Source: Pipra filicauda
Lineage: Eukaryota > Chordata > Aves > Passeriformes > Pipridae
Length of the DNA stretch: 64,000 nt
Assembly: GCF_003945595.2 (NCBI RefSeq)
Contig: NW_024104420.1
Location: forward strand, 2,850,201 to 2,914,200
Direction of reading: 5' to 3'
Shown here: piece after piece, positions 47,376 to 61,382 of the stretch
How positions within the stretch are numbered: the stretch's first letter is position 1
Layout of the letters: each line of letters starts with the position of its first letter
Notes under the pieces: model-generated
What the model saw: the letters and a program-made list of their open reading frames with translations, nothing else
Told to the model about the DNA's origin: nothing
The model's database searches: none
Position numbers and translations under genes: made by a program

Positions 47376-48867
47376 CTTCCTCACAAAGTGAGACCTTTAC
47401 TCTCATTTGCTTTCAAACACTGTGGTATATACTCTTCCTCTTTTCTGGTTTCAGTGACCTCAAGTTAAAACCCACAGGAAAAACAGCAAACAAAAAGAAC
47501 AAGAGCATGTGCACACACATGTAAGTGTGTAAGAGAGCGTGCCTGTGTGACTGTGTGTGTAATCAAGATAGAGCTGACAGAAGGAAATGGGTTTTGCCAT
47601 GTCCTGCTGTAAAACAGCAACACTCACCTCTTAATTTTGCTATTATTGCACAAAATTGCTTTCACTTGGCAGCCTGCCAGCATAAACTAAGCACCAGATA
47701 CAGTGTTTAAATCAGTAGGTGACTGAGAAGAATCTGCTTTGCTTTGAACAATATGATAATGATGCTTCTATTTATTTGAAATTACACATATCCAAACACA
47801 CAAACACACACACACATATGCACTGCATGTTTTGTTCAGCAGATACAGTTGAAAACATGTATTATTTGCCTTGCTTTTTCTTCTGTGGAAAGCAAGGGAC
47901 TAGACATGAAACTTCAAACATATAGTAAAGCTAAGAGTAATTGCAATATATATACATAGGAAGAGGGATCCTTTAAAACCATACTGTAATTTAATTGCTT
48001 TTCCAGTTTTAATGTTCATTAAATTTCATTAAATGTTCATCAAATTTGTTTGCTCATCTAAAGCAGAATTCTAATTTTGGTTTATTTGTATTATCCCTAT
48101 AAAATGTGTGAATGGTAAGGGTATTATAAGTAACAAGCAAATAAATGTGGGGGACGTCATTCAAATGTTTTCAGGTTGTCCTCAAACGCTTCTTCACATA
48201 ATTTATCATCATGTTTATGGACTAGCCAGCACAATGACCCCTTTAATTCATTAACTGCCACAGATAAATACAAGATAATATTATTGAACCAGACATCTCT
48301 TCTCATTAGAATGCACACTGAAATAAAAAATATATTTTACCTAACAAAGAAAGGCACAATTCAAAATGCTCCCAATTTATGAAAGGTATGAAGACACCAG
48401 CTCGCAGCTGCCAGCCTTGTGACTTTTTTTTCCTCTACACTTCCCTTATTCTGTCTGCAGTGTTTCTGTAACAGATATGATGATGGCATTGTGCCAGAAT
48501 GTTTCCAGCCTGTCTTTTTGCTTTGTCTTACCAGCACAATTTCTAATTTTGCACTAAAACCATCCCTCTCTGCTGCACCGAGGTGAAGTTAACACACAAC
48601 CAGCCGCTTATTTCCTTGGGGGTCTTTTAGCAGCAGGGAAGTAATTTTAAGTGTTGTTAGCAGAGGTACCAGGGAAGAAGGGATTTCCTTGAAAAGTCTC
48701 TGTAACAGATTTGAAATTTATCCCCCATATGGTTTTTCGTTGCGATTAAGATTACATGACTGGACTTTTCTCTGCTGGGGTGACCTGGTCTGAAGCAAGA
48801 AAGATAAAGAGTACTTCCAGCCAGGGTCAGAGCCAGAACTTGAATACCTGGCTCAAAGAAGGATCAT

Positions 48868-49026
48868 GGTGGAGTCATCATCCCTGGAGGTGTTTAAGAA
48901 AAGACTGGACATGGCACTTGGTACCCTGATCTAGTTGGCATGGTGGTGTTCGGTTATGGTGGTGTTTGGTCCTAGGCTGGACTCGATGATCTCAGAGGTC
49001 TTTCCCAACCAAAGTGATTCTGTTAT
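48868..49026 (+). mobile_element. CR1 LINE 3' end fragment
   Basis: Plus-strand GTGGAGTCATCATCCCTGG, TTTAAGAAAAGACTGGAC, CTCGATGATCTCAGAGGTC and the closing AGTGATTCTGTTATC are the classic last 160 bp of avian CR1. A 16-bp unit (TGGTGGTGTTCGGTTA / TGGTGGTGTTTGGTCC, 48941 and 48957) is duplicated compared with the usual single copy. Confidence 0.92.
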
Positions 49027-52000
49027 CAGGGTTTAAACACCATGCTGTATTTTTATGACCCATGACAACTAGGCAGCCTGCAGAGACTCCCAGGGTGCTT
49101 TAGCCTCACCTCCTCCATAGGTGTGGAGGCAGCCTAGGGTGCTGGGGGGTTGGGAGGAGGAGGAGGAGAACACCCCAATACATCCACAGAGGAAATACCT
49201 GTTGGTGGAAATGGCATTTCTTGCAATGAGCAGCTCCAAGCTATGTTCCCACCTGCCACTCACACACTGGAGAGGGGAGATTAAAAAGGTGTTTCTCTAG
49301 TAACCTCGATGACCTCCTTCCACTGTGACAACTTGTCATCTGTGACTCCATAAGGCTCCAAGAGAAAATCACAGGTATTTTTCACTGTTAAATTCTATTA
49401 TGTCATGCAGCCCATTTCCCTGCAGCAGCACGGTTGCTCCCTCCTGCCCACATACCAGTGTTTGTCCAGTCTCCTAAATGGACAAAGCAAGGAGGGCTTT
49501 CTGACATCCCACAGCGTATCACTGGAGAATTATCTGTGCCATTTATTTTTCCTCAGATAGTTCACCTTTATCCTTTTGTTACTTTTGGGGAGGGGTTGAG
49601 CTGGGGGATTTTTTGGGTGTGGGATTTTTTTTTAATAAAGGTTTATTTTGACTGAAGCATCTATCTTCCCTGATATTTGTAGTCTTGTTGATCTCTGTGC
49701 ACTTTATTCATTTATTACTTTATATACCAGACCTAGGGATAGTCATTTACCTATTGACAGAAAAGAGGACAAAGTAGAAGGCATAGAATAGGGATAATAA
49801 TAAAAGCCTCTCAAATCAATACATATTTCAGTAATTCTTAGCAGACATTCAAATGACCTTCCAGTGTAAGAAAGTCAGTATTACAAAAGCAAACTCAAGT
49901 TCCTCGTTTAAAGTTAGCTACATTTAGCATCTCATTAAGTTTGTTAGTCTTAGAAAAGGTCCCATGTAAGTCAGAGAGAATATTAATGTCTATGCTGTGT
50001 TAGAGTGGCAAGTAATAAATTTCCTTTCCCTTTTGGACAGCACATTGCTCAGCCATAAGTAAGGTTGCACAGAAGTGGCAGCGAAGGTAGCTCATTTACT
50101 CTTCTAAGATTATGACAGAAATGGATTAAGAGAATATAAGTAACATGGGAGGTAAGACTGATCTAACAAAACATGCAACTAGTTGAGGCTTATTGGACCA
50201 AAGTACTGGAAGATGATAACTGAGGTGGTAATGTAGTCCTGAAGAGAAAGGATTATTCTTGTTGCTCCAAGTCAGGGTGTACTATTTGTCCTGGCACAGA
50301 GTTCAAGCTCCAAACAAGAACCTCTGCTGGGACTGCTCTGTCTCAGAGACAGTACAAGAACAGTACTAGAGCGGTCTTCACCTCATCCCCAAGTATTGCC
50401 TCTGAGTACACTGCACACGCAGTCACAGATGCACTAACCCTTCTCTAAGTTGTTACTTAGAGCTTCTCTCTTTGTGCATGTGTGTCCTGGGGCATAGCTG
50501 CCCACACATCTCCTCCATCTTGTGAAGTAACATATCACACACAGGATCAAACCTCACTGGGGCTGTGTCAAGTCATAAGGCCCTGTAATGAGACTTCCTC
50601 TTATATTACACTCTACATTAGACTACACATCATGTAACAATAATTTATTTAACATTGCCTGAACAAGAGAGAAAATTCAAAGAGTCTGAGGAACCCAGAA
50701 GTTTCATATTGTCTGAATACAGATATGTATTTTCCCCTTAAAAAAGCCCCAAAGGCTAAACTTTTTAAAATACCTGTTACTGAAGGTTGGGGGAAAAAAA
50801 ATCATATGCTTCTAATGCAGTGTACCTGAGGGCACACTTTAAGATTCCGGTTCAGGAGGAAACCTAGATAAATATCTAATCCTGTTCTTGTGAAGTTGGA
50901 TGAAACAACAGTGAATATATTTAGACTACATGCAAATGCTTCTTTGACCAAGTAAGGGTGTCAACTCAAAGAGTTTGGCCAATTACCACAGGACAGTTCA
51001 CAAGAGTCAGATGCAATAAACTTATCTCTCCAAATGAGGGTGTAAACTTCATGGTTAATTTGGTTTACCATTGCACTTGCAAAGTATGTATCTATTCACA
51101 GTTACAGTATATCTGAAATTAGCAATATCTTCTACAGTATTTATTATCATATGTCCTGAATTAAAGTAATCAAGAGTAAGAAAATTAAAAGTTCTAAAGT
51201 TACTACCTATGCTACTTTTTATCCTTAAGGAGTAGACACAGTAAGCAGTATTCACTGCTTATATGTGGGGTATATATGCTTATATATTCATTTTATATGA
51301 GGGGTAAGACAAGAAAATGGTGTCATGTTCACCTACTGTACCTTTTTTGCCAAAATCCATTTTTAGCCAAGGCAGGATCATACCCAAGAGTATTAATATA
51401 TGACAATGGCACACACGGTATGTTACCTGGTGCCCACCACTGTCAGTAGAAGCCCCTCCTTTATATCAGAGGTAATCTCATTAGCCTATGAGGAGCAAGA
51501 AAAGATTCTGTATTTTGCTGTTTTCTTTCACAGAGCATGTACTATTATAAGCTATTTTTCTTAACTCATCATATTCATAATCACAATGTTTATGGCAAAA
51601 AATTTCCCAGACAGGAAAAAAACAACACATGCCTAGAGGAGCAAAAAACCATTTTACATAAGCAATTCTGATAGATAAAATGTACAAAACAACTGTGACA
51701 ATGTGTATGGATTTTATTATGGTATGAAAGGTTACATGTCACAAAAGCGAACTGTAATAAAATAATTTCAGAAACCCACAGAAGGAAGTACTTTTTATGA
51801 GTTCTGTGGATGTGATGTACCTGTTCTCCTTCCTGTTCGCTCTTCCTCCTTCTCAGCAACTGCATAACACAGGTCAGACCTAAAATTTGCTATTTAATAT
51901 TAACTGTATTCATAGAGTGAAATATGCCATCACAAATTGGAAATGAACTAACTAAGCCTTTGACATAAAGACATCACAATCTCAAGGCATCTTCAGTACC

Positions 52001-53279
52001 CAAGCAAGGGTACCATTCATGTTGACTACTTTGGCACTGCACTTCTAGCAGTCACCTTAGGCTTGTAAGGATCTACTCTTGCAGGTGGTCCGTCATCTTG
52101 TATTCAAGACTTTGAAAATGAGATCATGTGGTCAGGAATCAAATTATCACATTACTATCTTAAATGCAGGCCCCAGTTTTTGAAAATCCTAGCTTTAGAA
52201 AAGAAACTTGTTCAAATTCCAGTATAAGTAGACATTACTCAATCTGACTGGAAAGCCTGACAATGTTCACAGCATAGGCTGCTTTTTTGTTTTGTTTTTT
52301 TATTTTCAGATCAAAGTAAAAGCTACAAAATCCTATTTTAGTTCAAGTTGATTGTTTTCCCAGAGAACTCAGAAGACCAGTTATCTGCATGGGTGAATGG
52401 GTACGCTTTCAATTTTGTAAAAGAAGCTGTTCTCTCTGCTCTTAGCAGAGAATCTGGCTAAAAGTATCTGCAAAATTCTGGAAGAAGCAGATCTCCACAA
52501 AATCTTTCTGAATACTTCTGTAACTGATTTGTTGAAGAATATTTAAATGATCTTTCAAAACTAGAAATCATTTGTCTGTTTTTCAGTCATCAAAAGTCAT
52601 GTATGTTTAAAAAGTCATGTATATTTAAAAAGCCACATAAGTCACTTAACGTTTAAACGTAAGTGGAGTCCTATGTGCTCAGAATTCCAAAATTAACCAT
52701 TCTGCATACTGTCTTTACTATTCTGAGTATCATTTTAAAACAACTTTTGCTCATACCAGAGAAGATCTCCAAAGTATACTATGCTTTGCAGTATTTTTTT
52801 GTAAGATTACTTCTTTAAAAGTTAATATGATGCATTCTTGTAGTAAAAATCTCTGTGGCATAATAGTTCTTTAAGGTTGAGATGCAATTCTCAGTATTGA
52901 GGTGATTACAGCACTTGATGATTACAGCAAAATCAACTCCTTGCATCTTTGTGATTAGTGAATCCACAAATTTGTTTGCAAGTTAAAGTCCGTTTACCTT
53001 TTGTCCCAATTTTGCCAAGTACAAATAATACAGACATGCCTTGGATAGCCAAACCATGACATAACTGTCATCAGTGAGTACACCACCACCATGGATTAAA
53101 CATGTTTTATTCTACATCTGGCACTTCAATTTTCTTAGTCCTACATTTGAGATCACTTTCTAGCAATAACTAAAGTATATGAAGTGCAAAAAAGCTGCAA
53201 GATGAAAATCTACAATCTTAGGATTATCTCAAGCTTTTTCATTGCCATTGGTTTAGTAAGGGCATAATAACTCATTTAC

Positions 53280-53333
53280 CTCACAGCCATCATATCCACC
53301 ACATCATCATCAATCCCAGATCCGCATATACAC
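53280..53333 (-). other. Candidate cassette (poison) exon in ZNF608 intron, 54 bp
   Basis: On the transcribed strand the block follows a T-rich tract and ATTGCAG, and ends CTGTGAG before GTAAATG. It is 54 bp. In the phase that ZNF608 requires here it meets a TGA near its 3' end, so inclusion would truncate the protein. In the other phase it is open and reads CICGSGIDDDVVDMMAV, which looks protein-like (C-x-C as in some zinc-binding modules) but is too short to assign. It may be a regulatory exon, an exon of another transcript, or chance. Confidence 0.25.
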
Positions 53334-53697
53334 CTGCAATTCATCCAGGCATAAAAAACACAGAACAATGTTTATATAAGATTTGCGGTGCAAATGGCTT
53401 ATTTCTCACTGATTACTTCCAACAAGAAAGAACTCTAAAAATAATAGTAAACATTTTACATATCAAACCAAGTCTTTTACACTGAATGCTGATCTGGTAG
53501 ACATACAATTTATTTACTACTTTAATCACACTCTCGGTCTAGCATGGCACAAGAACTTAACTACAGCTACAGCAGGTGCACGTGTAACAGGCATCAACAT
53601 CAGCAAGCCTGAGAATGTAATGATTGTCAGGTGGCCTGGAAATGCAAGACTAGTGGGGATTTTTTGTTTGTTTTGTTTATGGGGTTTAGGGGGGGTC

Positions 53698-53716
53698 TTT
53701 TTTTTTTTTTTTTTTA
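53698..53716. repeat. Poly-T tract
   Basis: A T run of about 19 bases following TTTGTTT and GGGG segments (from 53658). In the ZNF608 transcript it is poly-A. No retrogene upstream was recognised. Confidence 0.8.
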
Positions 53717-56275
53717 AGAGCCCTACTGCTGTGGTGAATGTTTGAAAAGTCACTCTAACCACATCCTGTAATCAAACCATCTGGAGCACAGATCTGCAAT
53801 TAGTCATCCTGAGCACTGGACTTTATCTGAATAAATACTGTACAGCAATGAAGATGAGAAGATTGGATAGCATTAAGGAAAAGAGGCATAATCAAATACT
53901 GCTGGTACAGTCATAAACCTTTGAGGCGCTTAGCTGTGGTGTTAATTTTGTATTTTATGAAAGCATAGCAAGCTTAAAGGTTACTGGGCTGAGAGGCTAA
54001 AACCTGCTATTTTAGTTAACCTTGCCCTGCTAACATTGTTGCCCTGGTGGTTAAAGCTGGGCTTTAAACTACAGCAGCTTCTGCAACAGCATAACAAAGT
54101 AGGTTCATATCTGTATGATTTCCAGTTAAGTTCTGAGTAACAATAACCTAAATTTCATGGATACACTTTCTTTTCTCCATCATTATGAAGTCATTGGTAA
54201 AATATATTGAAAGTCGCAGCCACTGCCCTAGTTTGAAAGTAAGCTGTTATATCTTTAATAATATACAAACACAGCATATGTTCTCTGCATTTGCATTACA
54301 TACTCCCATTAACATTTAAAAAAGCAACAGGACTTATACAGTGAGGATTACCTCTTGAAACCATGGAGTTGGACCATCAAGGAGTCAACAACTTTTTCAT
54401 TCCACCTAATAATAACTGTAACAGATTTTCTTAATCTAGAAATTTACCCCAATGCAGATAGAATAAACACTGAAATAACTGAAGAAATCCTGTTTCCCTG
54501 TGAGCCCGTGTGCTTAAAACACAAAAGAACACAAGCCACTTTTATCACTGTCATGTCTCCTGCAGCCTTTGTTCTGAAGCCTGATGGGCTGTATTGATTT
54601 GGGAAAATCATTGAACTTCTTGGAAAACTAGACTCTAGCTTATTCACCACCATCTATTTCTTTCTCATGAAGACAGCTGGTCAATATTCAGTTGAATGGT
54701 CAGCTAAAAGAAGCTCTGGTTTCATTTCTTTTTCTTGCCTTCCTAGCAACATTACCCTTTTCCAGCTTTAGTATAAAAAACCCCCACCATGTTAGAAAGA
54801 CATACTGCTGAGGGTAAGATGAAATGGTAGTTACTCTGGACTAAGCTAGGACTGAAATGCCGGAAAAAGGTTGGCTCTGGAAAACAAGACAGCATCTAAT
54901 CAAAGAGCTCATGTCCCTTACTAGTTACAGTAACAACGACACTATAATTTTTTTTTCCGTGTACATTTCTCCTAAAGACAGCCTGCTTAACAAATAACCA
55001 ATGCCCCAGATCTAAATGCAAATGAAGAGCTGAAAGAAATATTAATAGTCCTAATCAAATAAAAGACTAAATTTCACACTCATTAAAAGACCAATAAAAG
55101 ACTCAATGAAAACAGAGTAATGCCCCAGAAAGTACATCAGATTGGTTCCCAAATGGCTTGTTGATTAATCCACAACTAAATAGCTCTACTAAAATATGAG
55201 CTACTTAGAGTGGTGATTTCGAAAACTATGAAGCCACAGCGACCCACACAATTTTCTCCTGCCAGATTTATATCAAACTGATCAGATTTTGGTAGAACTA
55301 GGAAAACTTTTGGATAAATGGCTGTTACACCTCTTGAATGACAGACCATGTTTGCAGTGTTTACAGGAAAATGTGCAATTATTATTATCATAAACTAACC
55401 ATAGGTTTCTGACATCTGGAGTACAACTAAAGATTTTATTTTTGGGCAAACCATACCTTTTCTTTGGCCAGAGTAACTGAACCACTTTTCTGTTTTACTG
55501 CAACTTGAGAATGAAACTGCTGTCTCACTTTATTTCCGCTGATACTAAAAATGCAAGTTGAAAATCATTTAACATCTCTGTGTTCTGAAGAAAATCAAAT
55601 CTACTTCAGAAATAAAGTATTTTGCTTCTAGCAGATTTTTTTCTCCTTTAGTTCAGTAATTGTAACTGTGATTCACATTGCCTGTCACTGAAGAGTGTCA
55701 CATAGTCTCAAACTTAGAAAAAGGAAATGCTGTTCTGTAGTCCCCTGAATTTTCCACTCGCTTCTCAAGGAGTGTTATTTCAGCTCCTACATTGCTGGCC
55801 TGTTGAACACATGGACACTCTTCCGACTTCTTGTAGAGCAAAAGAAAAAGAAGCCTCACGATCCACTGCCTTTTCTTTTAATTTAGGACCATATGTCACT
55901 TGAGATAAGCAATAGAACATAGGGCTTTTCAGCTAATCTGTCACACTCGCTTCCTGCACTTTATATTAATTACAGGATCTCTTCAGCTTCTTACTTCTCT
56001 CCCAAACTTTTTCTCCTTTAAAAGAAAGTAAATAATAAAGCAAAACAAGCCCAGATTGTGGGAAAAAGTACTATTATTTTAATATGAGAAGTAAGACCAG
56101 AAAAAGGGAAAACCAAAACAATTTTTCTCACCCCGACAAGCATTCATGAGTTCCTTTTAAGAATTATCTGCCTCATTTCTATTCTTCATCTCAGACACCA
56201 GACCACAGAAATACTGTTTTCATCAGCAGACTGTTGAGAAACAGCTGCACAAATAGGGAAGCTGGTATAAATTTA

Positions 56276-56300
56276 TGTATGTGTGTGTGTGTGTATACAT
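56276..56300. repeat. Short (TG)n microsatellite
   Basis: ATGTAT, about seven TG units and ATACAT form an imperfect palindrome around a TG core. Probably polymorphic. Confidence 0.85.
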
Positions 56301-58789
56301 TAAAAAAAAAGGCAAACCAAAACCCTAAAACCTCTTAAGGAGCCCATACATTTTTGTTTTTATTCCTAACGTAAGTATTAGGACTTCTCAACAGAAGTTT
56401 GTGTCCCCCCTCTGAACTCTGCTACTCTAGGAACAATTTACTTGATGAGTAAAACTCAAGCAAATAACAGATGACTAAATGCATCTATAAACCTTCAGAT
56501 GTCTTTGGTGATTAGTTTCTCAGTACTCTACATCATGATAAAGAGCTGCCAGGTGCAAACACTGGTACAAACAGTAGAGTAGCTAATGAAACATAAAGGA
56601 ATGAAAGTCAGAAGAGAGAAAATTTGTGGAAAAGAAACAGTGTGAATAAAGAAACAATTCCCATCCCAAACTATGAAAATGCTTCCAAATCTGTAGACTG
56701 CAGATACCAGAATTTCAATTGAGTCAGGCAGACAATTCTGCTCGACCTCAAAGAGCTGCTGCTGATCCATGTACCTCATTGGGATGGAGATGCAGAGCCC
56801 CTTATAAATTATGATGCTTTATTTAAAGTCAAAGCATTTACTTGCTTTCGTGCCAGCTTTGGATCCTTTTCATCTCTAGCTACCAGGCCCAAGAGAGAAC
56901 ACACTCCTGTAGCTCTGCTGGCAACCAGCTGTGGCCTCAGTAAATCATAAAGCCTCCTAACAAGCCATTCTTTACAAAGGGTAACTGCAGTTACTAGACA
57001 TGATAACTTCTCTATTATTCCACTCACTGTAGTTTAAAATAGCAATTTAAAGCAGTGGCTGAAAACACTGAAATCTACTGAACTGCATTTTACATCTCTC
57101 TCCCTGCATTAAGCTTCACTTATTTCATGAAAACTTAGTTGTCTTCAGCCATGGAAAAGGATAGGTAAACAACCAAAACAAAGGGGAGGGAAATAAAAAC
57201 ATTTGGGATTTCTTTTGCAGAACTCCCTAGGATTTTCTTATTACGGTTAACAAGAGACAAGTATTTCTTCTTTTTTTCAGTTTGTGGGACTTGCAGTGAC
57301 ATATCTTTTATGTTTGTAGATATAAGCTCTATTAAAATCTTAATACAATAATATGTCACCATGAAACTTCACAGCAAAATACATAAAGATAAAAGTGGTG
57401 TATAGTCAAGAGTTGGGTGTATATAAGAGTTCTATGAAAACTCCAACTGTAAATGAGGAATTCTGCTTCTTTTACCTCTTTCCCACCCACGCATCAAACA
57501 GGAATCAATTTAGCATGGTAAGGCCTATCATTCCACTTTTTCCTCTGTCTAGGAAAAGCAGATCGAGAACCTTACACATCTGAGACTCTCCTTCCTACAC
57601 AATTGCTTCAGTTTAGGATTTGGTGTAACCTCATTTTAGGATCTTCTGTTGCTATAATTAACAGATTAAAAACAAAACTATGCTTGAAACTCCACCTCCT
57701 AAATTTGAAAACCACAAAACAAATATTATACATTGCCAAAGCTAAATGCTACATAATTTTTACAGCTCTTGTCCTACAAACTGGTTATTTCAGTTTGAAA
57801 AATAATAGGCAGTGCTGTCTCTCCTATAAAACTCCTGTATTTTCATGGCGGAAAAGATGCCCCAAGCAGTTATGAGTATTTCAGTTACACATTTAAGATA
57901 CCAGTTCAGTTTTGTAAATAAGCCTAATGAACTGTGACTAATAGTGTTCTCCCTGAGCAAAAGAAAGGTAAAAGGGCTTTTGTTAGCATCTACTGAAGCA
58001 AAGTAGTCATTCTGCCGGGACAGAACAAAAGTGAGCTACTTATCAACTAACCTACTTCCATAGGTGTCAAAGTTCTGCAGAAAAGTTCACCGTGATTTTC
58101 CTCCTGTGTTTTAAATTACCTCCCAAGCGGATAAACTAGTAAAACATCTAGTTAACCAGTGGGCTTATTCCAGCTGTTCATCTATACTCAGGCAATGCAA
58201 AGGCAAGCTCCCAGAAAAACAATTTCCCACTAGTGACCAGTACAGTTTCTGTGAGGCTTCCCTTTTTCACCAGCAACTGGTTGAACAATTTTCCTGTTAA
58301 GTGTCCCTTGTGCATGCTGTCCCATTTTCCCCACTTATTAATAACAGCCTGGCTAGTTTACCCAGATTTGCTGTGATCTATGACTCTACTACAGCTTCTC
58401 TTGGCTTTTTCATGCACTAGAGCTGGTCAACCTTTGACCCTCATAAGTTTGGAAACAAAACTATTTAGACACTGAACACAGCCTAGTGTTGCATAAAATG
58501 TAAGCAAAAACTAGGATTCTAGGAATCAGTTAAAAATCTCTACATTTATTTTGGCAATGTAACATCCCTCAAAGGATTATCATAGGCATGCCCACCCTCA
58601 TCAAAACTAGAACCAACATGATGACAGAAAACAATATTTCAACACTGGGAGACTATTTTCCCATGCCACTAAAAGAAAAAAAAAATAAGACTGGACTTTC
58701 AGACATGACTTAATTATTTCCTTGGTCAGACAAACAGTTTCAAAATAAAGCTTGTTTTACTCCAGAATCTACACACAAATTTCTGTATA

Positions 58790-59030
58790 AATTATTGACT
58801 GCACTTTGGCCTCATCTGAAATGTTGGCCTCAGAGGCTGATAAGCTCTGACCCCAGGTGACACATCCAGCCCTCTCACAAGAGGCAGGAACATTATTGCT
58901 TTGCACTGAGGACTGCAACCCAAGAGCCAATCAATCAAGCTCCCTGACAGCTTTTACAGCCTCCTCACATTAAGCCTAAATCAAACTCCATGGCTCCTAT
59001 TGTTCACATTATTCTTTTTTTCCTGTGCTC
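58790..59030. promoter_or_regulatory. Candidate intronic regulatory block
   Basis: Repeat-free sequence with CCAATCAATCAAG (PBX/MEIS-like and CCAAT), CCCAGGTGACA (E-box/MEIS-like) and CCTATTGTTCACATTATTC (SOX/FOX-like). It resembles a conserved intronic enhancer in texture only. Confidence 0.2.
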
Positions 59031-61371
59031 TGATGAAGTTAGAGCAAGTCCAAGGCTTCAATGAAAAAGAAAGGCTATTATGAGCAGCTCGAAGTTTATT
59101 GACTCTGAGTCTCACAACAATGGCCCAAAAGCCTTTTTCCTGAAAGTAACACATTCCTAATTGCTAATAATCATCAGTAACAAAGATCAGTCCTTAAAAC
59201 TCAGACGTGTGTGAAAAAAGGTATATCACTGAAACAGCTGGACTGATCATTATTACATACTAAGAAAGATTTCCAAAGATAATTTTATGCACAACAAGAA
59301 GGATAACCTTTCAGTCAAACAGAACTGTCATATAAATGTTGTCATGTACTGTAACATAGCTTGTGTATTAGAAAATCAGTGACCATAACAGATTTGATTA
59401 AAAATATCCCTCGTGGAATCGTGCTATGCTAACTGTGAGCAAATGGATATGTTCTTCTTTAGTCACTCTATATTATTTCAAAATCAATATCACATTGTGC
59501 TTAAAATGGAAAAACATTTTAAGAACTAATCATGACATCATTATTTTTTCCTAGTGTTCTTCTGCAGTCTGAAGATCTGGGACTCCTGCATGTCTGACAT
59601 GGAAGAATATTGACTTGTCTTTAAAAACATTCACCTTTCATTATTACTATTAAGTTTAAGCAACTGTGTAACATTTCAGTTGCATGCATAAATCTTACTA
59701 ACATCAACAGGTTGCTGTCACCACATACACAGAAAACCATTTTTGTGTAAGAATTTCAATACTGTGTAACATGACCAGATTTTACAGTTGGCAAGTCTTC
59801 CTTGCCTTTTTTCCCTATTTATCAAAGTTAAAACTGAAACAAAATAAAATAAAGGCTGCTTTTTATGGACTTCTTTTGATAGGAATAGAACTTTTAACCA
59901 AACAGCAGAAAACAACTACAGTAACAAGAGATTAGTTTTCCTTGATATTGAAGAGAGAGAAGGGAGTGGGTTTGATTTTTGTGGGGTTTGTTTGTTTCTT
60001 TGATTTTCTTTTAATTAACTGAGCTTTTAGGAAAGGATAATCTTATTTTAAATTACAGAGAAGAAATTTGCAGACATAAGTGAAGATTTATTTACTTTCT
60101 TAAACCCGCGTATCAGTACTAAGACAGTGAGAGATATTTTCAATTAAACTGTTTTATCCACATATTTTTGGTGCTCTGACTTCACAAGGGCACTGAAACC
60201 AGTGGTATAAGATTCAGAGAGCTTTCTGGGAAGGTGCTGGCTGAAAGAACAGCCGTTTCCTTCTGCTAAATCCTCTGACACAGCAGCTTGCCTTTTCAGC
60301 TGTCATTCAGTCCAATGTGGCTTTTCATACAAAACCAGAGGAGATCAAGGGCAGACTAAAAGCTTGTTTCAAATGAAGGATTCCCTTCCCTCCCAGGCTT
60401 TCAGCTGAAAGCATATTTACGCCCAGAAGAATGAGAAGAACTCATAATTCATAGTCTGTCAAATAGCTTGTTTCCAGATTGTGCTGAAGACAAAGTTTCA
60501 TTTATTTTGGTGGACACCTGAACAAACAGAGCAGTAAGCACTGGTGGTGCTCGAATAGCATAATAAAAATTAAAAATACAGCAGGCCTTTCAATTTATTT
60601 ATGTAGTTGCTGTGGATCAAACAGTCACTGTATTAGTAATTTGAGTTTTCATCCTTATGGATATTCTCTTATTCTCTTTCTTTAAAACAGTCCCAAACAT
60701 TAAAGTTCTTGTCCCTACAGGGACATGGCTGAGAAAAACTGTCTAAGTAGTAGGAAAAGGTAAGCACTGCAGCACCCATGACTGTATATCCATGACTTGT
60801 AGTGTGCAAGGATTCCTGTTTACAGTGCTGTCAATTAGCTCTCACTCACAGGCACTGCATTCAGCTTTAGTATTTTTTTTAAGGCAAATAAATGTAATGC
60901 TATTCTTGTCAACTTATAAAGCTGAAAAGTAATGCTGCTATATTTAACCTAAATTATGTTTTTCATGGATGCTCTGTAGGATGAATGATATCTAATTTAG
61001 AAAAATGACAGTGATTTTGCTGAGCTTTCCAAAATCAACACCCATTTTAGCTGAACAAAACAAAAGGCTGCTGAAGCGCATTTATCTCTCTGATGATGTA
61101 TATTCACTAAGTACAGCCCATAACCCACCTACTCTCAGCAGCTTTAGACAGCTAGCCTTACCCACAGCTCCTTGCAATTTAATGAACAGTCATATCCAAC
61201 AAATCTTTTACCAATAGCTTGATGGTACTTACTGCTTTGGACTCCAGGCCCAAAAGACAAATCTGTCACTGCTTAAATAAATTTTACAGATGTAATAGAT
61301 AAAGGCAATAAAGAAAACATGGCTTTTATAAAACAAAAATTGACAGAGCAGAAATCTGTTCCTCTAGACTA

Positions 61372-61382
61372 TGCGCAGGCGC
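61372..61382. promoter_or_regulatory. NRF1-type motif TGCGCAGGCGC
   Basis: TGCGCAGGCGC followed by GC is a near-perfect NRF1 palindromic site, in a region otherwise almost free of CpG. No CpG island or first exon is visible around it, so it is not an obvious promoter. Confidence 0.45.

Noticed and set aside
47170..47406. 78-codon minus-strand frame covering the 88-bp exon
   Set aside because: It is in the wrong frame and its N-terminal part is only translated A/C-rich intron.
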